Assembly (NCBI GenBank): GCA_029990205.1
Contig: JAPEKQ010000007.1
Coordinates: 52,955 to 116,954, forward strand
Origin: a bacterium
Lineage (GTDB): Bacteria; Joyebacterota; Joyebacteria; Joyebacterales; Joyebacteraceae
Direction: 5' to 3'
DNA length: 64,000 nt
In this document: piece after piece, positions 60,562-64,000 of the stretch
Layout: the number at the start of each line of letters is the position of its first letter
Numbering within the stretch: the first letter of the stretch is position 1
Position numbers and translations under genes: made by a program
The notes under the pieces: model-generated
Database searches by the model: none
What the model was told of the DNA's origin: nothing
What the model saw: only the letters and a program-made list of their open reading frames with translations

Positions 60562-63342
60562 ATGAAAAGCAGAACACTGGTACTGCTGGTGCTGGGGGTT
60601 GTGCTGGTCGCTGGTTTGGCCGGGGCGAAGGGCCTCGACAACGCCGGTCTGGCCACGCATGTGCCCTCGCCGAAGGCACCGGTAGCCAGCAGCGATTTCG
60701 AGGGAGCACGTCTTGAGACTCTGTGGATCTTCGAGGCCGATTTCGAGGATCTGACCGGTGACAACGCCGGTTGGACGTCTCCTGACTTCTCCGGTACCGC
60801 TGCTCAGGAGAACTTTTGGCACATCGACACCATCCGTCTGACCGAGACGTACCTCGGCGACTACACGTGGTGGTGTGGTACGTACAATGAGTGCTGGCTT
60901 CAGCCGCGCGGTTACGCGAACGACTGGCTGATGCTGATGCATCGTGACTTTGAGCTGTCCAGCTGGAGTGTCTCGGGCGACGACGTCGTCCTCGACTTCG
61001 ACCAGCGGTTCGCGCTCGAGCACGACTACGATTACGGCTACGTCGACATCTCCGATGACGGTGGTTCGACGTGGACGACCATCTACACAGCGAACAACCC
61101 CGGCTTTGCCGGTAAGCCTGGTACTCCCAAGGACTGGGATTCGGACGCGGGCCATCAGTCGCTGAACATCTCGGCGTGGGCCGGTTCGGATGTCCGTCTT
61201 CGCTTCCGTGTCGAGACCGACGAGGCGTACTCAGCGCAGGACGAGTACAACAACGCCGGTATCAACTCGGTGCAGGACGGCGCCTGGCAGCTGGACAACT
61301 TCGACATCACGGTCAACACGGTCTCCGTGTGGTCCGACGATGTTGAGTCCGGCGACAATGGCTGGAATCACGATGACCTGACCGCTGCCGGTCAGACAGG
61401 TCTGACGTTCTACCGTGGTCTCTACGGCACGGAGTTCGAGACCGGTCGTGCGTTCACGTGTGAGAACCGTGTGGGCTGGATGATGGGCGCTGTCGACCCG
61501 TTCACCGGCATCATGATTGACGGGCAGTACACGTGGCTGATCTCGCCGCCGATCGACATCAGCGGCGCAGAGAAGCTCGTCGGCCTCTGGGACATGTGGG
61601 TCGACCTGCCGTACGAGTCGAACAACCGGTTCGACCTGTGGCTGGCTTCGAACGATCAGGAAGCCTGTGTCACGTCGCCCGACGGCTTCTCGGATGAGAA
61701 TCCGGGTGGTTGGTACGGCGGCCCGTTCTGGGGCGTCTGGGACGACGATTGGGATGCCTTCGCGGGCAACGACTGGCTCGCGATCGCGTGGCAGCTTGAG
61801 AATGGGGAAGCCGCCGCTCCGGGTACCCACATGGGTGGTATCTTCCTGCACAGGCAGAAGGTCGGTATCCCGTCTGGTGACCCCGGCACTGCGTTCACGT
61901 ACGGCAACTGGGACCGCTTCAACGACTGGTATGTCGAGCAGATGGCTGACGCCCTCCTCGACACCGCGCTGCTGGCGGTCAAGGACGACGACGATGTCGC
62001 GTCGCTGTTCCTCATGGCTTCGGATGATGATGGCGCCACGTGGGAGGCCTACTCCTGCCGCCGTCTGGATCCGCTCGGCAATGACTGGAACTGTCCGCCG
62101 CCGGTGAACCAGATGAACCCGCAGAGCGAGATTCACTACTACTTCGAGTCGGTCGACGGTGTCGGTACTGTTGCCACGTACCCGAGCACCGCTCCGGATG
62201 GTTACTTCGAGTTCTCGATTCTGCCGCTTGAGGCTACGGTGTCGAACCCCGGCCTGCTGCTTGTTGACAAGCACGGCCGTGCGACCCCGAGCGAGCAGCG
62301 CGACTACTTCCACAGCTCTGCGTACTACTACCGCGAGGCCCTGGGCATCCTGGGGTACGAGTGGGAAGAGTACGACGTGGAGGTTCCGTCCGGTACCGCG
62401 CAGTCCGAGGGCCCGGACACGATGGCGTACAAGTACTACGACACCATCGCGTGGATCACGAACCAGTTCGATTCGTTCACGTTCTGGGCTGAAGATCAGC
62501 AGAACGTCATCAACTGGCTCGCTGAAGGCGCGACGAAGGAGAGGAACTTCCTCGTCTCCGGTAACGACTGGGGCTATGACATGATGGCCTCGGCGAATGA
62601 GACGCTGGACTTCGTCACGACGTGGCTGGCCGTTGACTACGTGCAGAACGGTCTCGGCACGCCGCCGGCGGATACCCTTCCGACCCTGAAGGACAACCCC
62701 GGCGACTTCACATTCATGAGCAACGATGACGCCGCGTGCATCCTGCGCGGTGGCTGCCCGCAGATCGAGTACTTCGATGTCCTCGACGCGCAGGCTGGTG
62801 TCACCGGTGCTGAGGTTGTGGCTCTGTACGTGAAGGACGATGCGACTGAGCTGCCGGCCGGTGTTGCCTACACGCATCCGACGCTCATGTACCAGACGGT
62901 GGCTCTGGGCTTCGGCGTTGAGTTCATGATGGACAGCCTTGACCCGTCGACCGGGTACTACAACACCGGCCTCGCGGACAGGGTTGACCTGATGGGCAAC
63001 ATCATGACCTACCTGGCGCAGACGCCGGGTGGTCAGCCGACCGAGGTTGTGGACAGTGGTTTCAAGAACATGCTCTCGCATGCTCAGCCGAACCCGTTCA
63101 ACCCGGTCACCAAGATCGCCTACAGCGTCCGCGAGTCGGGTGCTGCGACGATCGAGGTCTACAACATCGCCGGTAAGGTCGTCCGTACGCTTCTCAGCAG
63201 CGAGCTGGAAGCCGGCGCGACGGGCTTCGTGGTGTGGGACGGTACGGATGATGCCGGTGCGAAGTGCGCCAGTGGCGTGTACTTCTACCGCATGACCGCT
63301 CCGAACTTCACCCAGAACCACAAGATGGTGATGCTGAAGTAA
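60562..63342 (+). CDS. Secreted surface protein with NPFNP (FlgD-like) C-terminal domain
   Basis: The 926-residue protein has a signal peptide (residues 1-22, ending LAGA). Two repeats of an immune-inhibitor-A or MAM-like jelly-roll follow (DLTGDNAGWTSPDFSG with NDWLMLMHRDFEL, and VESGDNGWNHDDLT with YTWLISPPIDISG). A central domain (about 560-800) is of unknown type. From about residue 840 comes the sorting domain: HAQPNPFNPVTKIAYSV, IEVYNIAGKVVRTLL, and a tail ending HKMVMLK. It has no clear protease motif. Aromatic- and Asp-rich composition and third-position codon use suited to high expression differ from neighbours. Likely exported by a type IX-like route. Confidence 0.8.
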   Translation: MKSRTLVLLVLGVVLVAGLAGAKGLDNAGLATHVPSPKAPVASSDFEGARLETLWIFEADFEDLTGDNAGWTSPDFSGTAAQENFWHIDTIRLTETYLGDYTWWCGTYNECWLQPRGYANDWLMLMHRDFELSSWSVSGDDVVLDFDQRFALEHDYDYGYVDISDDGGSTWTTIYTANNPGFAGKPGTPKDWDSDAGHQSLNISAWAGSDVRLRFRVETDEAYSAQDEYNNAGINSVQDGAWQLDNFDITVNTVSVWSDDVESGDNGWNHDDLTAAGQTGLTFYRGLYGTEFETGRAFTCENRVGWMMGAVDPFTGIMIDGQYTWLISPPIDISGAEKLVGLWDMWVDLPYESNNRFDLWLASNDQEACVTSPDGFSDENPGGWYGGPFWGVWDDDWDAFAGNDWLAIAWQLENGEAAAPGTHMGGIFLHRQKVGIPSGDPGTAFTYGNWDRFNDWYVEQMADALLDTALLAVKDDDDVASLFLMASDDDGATWEAYSCRRLDPLGNDWNCPPPVNQMNPQSEIHYYFESVDGVGTVATYPSTAPDGYFEFSILPLEATVSNPGLLLVDKHGRATPSEQRDYFHSSAYYYREALGILGYEWEEYDVEVPSGTAQSEGPDTMAYKYYDTIAWITNQFDSFTFWAEDQQNVINWLAEGATKERNFLVSGNDWGYDMMASANETLDFVTTWLAVDYVQNGLGTPPADTLPTLKDNPGDFTFMSNDDAACILRGGCPQIEYFDVLDAQAGVTGAEVVALYVKDDATELPAGVAYTHPTLMYQTVALGFGVEFMMDSLDPSTGYYNTGLADRVDLMGNIMTYLAQTPGGQPTEVVDSGFKNMLSHAQPNPFNPVTKIAYSVRESGAATIEVYNIAGKVVRTLLSSELEAGATGFVVWDGTDDAGAKCASGVYFYRMTAPNFTQNHKMVMLK

Positions 63343-63401
63343 GGCTGCTGCCGAAGGCAACAGCTTGGCGTCTTCCTTCGGAGGACGCATAGGTACCAAG
63401 G

Positions 63402-63428
63402 GAGGGGGTCCACATCGTGGGCCCCCTC
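63402..63428 (+). terminator. Intrinsic terminator
   Basis: A 12-bp stem (GAGGGGGTCCAC, one G-U pair) with an ATC loop is followed by TTCG. It closes the surface-protein transcript. Confidence 0.65.
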
Positions 63429-63566
63429 TTCGCGTGGGGCACGGGGCGGATGGAGGCGTGCCGCGGCTCTAGCCAGAGAGGGGAACCCGTGTAACTCTGC
63501 GTAAACCGGATTCTTATAACTGAGCGTAAGTCACCTACTCCGCCGAAGTTACGGCGCGACTATCTC

Positions 63567-63595
63567 TTGACAAAACATTGTAATGGTAGTATACT
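63567..63595 (+). promoter_or_regulatory. Near-consensus promoter for the last gene
   Basis: TTGACA and TATACT are separated by 17 bp in an AT-rich patch, predicting a start near 63602. Confidence 0.75.
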
Positions 63596-63601
63596 AAAAT
63601 C

Positions 63602-63856
63602 GGTTCAGAGAGATGCGTCGGTTCGCTGGCGCTTCTTTCGGAATGAGGGCCAAGCGGGTGCGCTTGGAATGGAGTGCAGTGGGAGAACCCTAGGGGAGGG
63701 GTGATCAAGTTCTGCAGTACGGTAGCACCGCGGCGAACGGCCGCCGGTTGCGAACCGCGAGTGTCGCTGGGCTGGCAAAGCGTGACCCCACTGCGCGCGG
63801 AGGCCACCCGTTGAAGGTTGGGAGTGTTGGCGTTGTACCTCTCGAGGGAGGAACGA
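63602..63856 (+). promoter_or_regulatory. Long structured 5' leader of the last gene
   Basis: The leader is about 255 nt, with perfect stems at 63650-63667 (CCAAGCG), 63730-63744 (GCGGC) and 63745-63757 (CGGTT). No known riboswitch was recognised. GGGAGGAAC precedes the ATG. Confidence 0.45.
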
Positions 63857-64000
63857 ATGAAGAAGCTGGTCATTGCGTTGGCAGTTCTGGCGCTCTGTGC
63901 TGGTGTCGCCTCGGCGAAGCTGAACGTCGAGAACGCCACCGAGTTCACGGGCCCGAACCGTGCTAACACGCTTTACGCGTATTGGGACATGAGTGACGCC
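63857..64000 (+). CDS. Exported protein, 3' end outside window
   Basis: Forty-eight codons are visible. A typical signal peptide (residues 1-20, MKKLVIALAVLALCAGVASA) is followed by KLNVENATEFTGPNRA. The strong promoter, long leader and signal peptide copy the arrangement of the surface-protein gene upstream, so a secreted or surface role is likely. The mature domain is not visible. Confidence 0.75.
   Translation, partial: MKKLVIALAVLALCAGVASAKLNVENATEFTGPNRANTLYAYWDMSDA

Noticed and set aside
61231..63399. Long minus-strand open frame opposite the surface-protein gene
   Set aside because: Arg/Val/His-rich mirror product with no domain. The plus-strand gene has a promoter, signal peptide and sorting domain.
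1..64000. tRNA genes, CRISPR arrays and mobile elements
   Set aside because: No T-loop and cloverleaf pattern, no regular direct repeats with spacers, and no transposase or integrase motif were found on reading both strands.

Overview
The window is 64 kb of high-GC DNA, dense with protein genes, and shows no rRNA, tRNA, CRISPR array, insertion sequence or phage gene. Two exported proteins carry C-terminal domains of the NPFNP type (FlgD-like, type IX secretion style), many others are lipoproteins, and one is a gingipain-like peptidase. This points to a Gram-negative member of the FCB group, probably one of its uncultured high-GC phyla (Eisenbacteria, Krumholzibacteria, Latescibacteria or a relative). 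I cannot place it more precisely from the sequence alone.

Layout. 1-2.5 kb: a secreted protein of unknown role (cut by the window edge) and a PQQ-propeller lipoprotein. 2.5-4.2 kb, minus strand: a membrane-anchored TPR-thioredoxin whose active-site cysteine codon is TGA, followed at once by a SECIS-like hairpin; I read it as a selenoprotein. 4.4-10.6 kb: housekeeping genes (endonuclease V, zinc ribbon, HAD hydrolase, acpS, nnr, M20 amidohydrolase, thiL). 10.6-15 kb: exported proteins (beta-helix, C25 peptidase, a frameshifted envelope protein). 15.1-21.3 kb, minus strand: a metallo-beta-lactamase-fold protein, an archaeal-type threonyl-tRNA synthetase, a retropepsin-like lipoprotein, a second beta-helix protein, an ECF transporter S component and an FmdE-like protein. 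21.5-28.3 kb: the hydrogenase maturation set hypF, hypC, hypD, hypE, hypA, hypB, interrupted by a DUF5674 gene and a small unknown partner. 28.3-35.7 kb: ResB and CcsA cytochrome c biogenesis, VanZ, hisS, aspS and a sulfatase-like membrane protein. 36-37 kb: two lipoproteins. 37.2-49.7 kb: the phoH, pgpH, ybeY, CNNM, CNNM, DUF502, mgtE, recO, glyQ, glyS run. 49.7-60.1 kb: six tandem paralogous alkaline-phosphatase-superfamily proteins followed by a GT39-like membrane glycosyltransferase with TPRs. 60.2-64 kb: two exported proteins, each behind a near-consensus promoter and a leader of more than 250 nt.

The strongest items for a second look are the selenocysteine thioredoxin with its SECIS, the archaeal-type ThrRS, the six-gene phosphodiesterase array with one degenerate member and shared LGYI-type tails, the W-G-x-x-K-x-L-aromatic-R tail shared by two secreted beta-helix proteins, and the promoter and leader architecture of the exported-protein genes. 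Family calls come from reading conserved motifs; no database search was possible.
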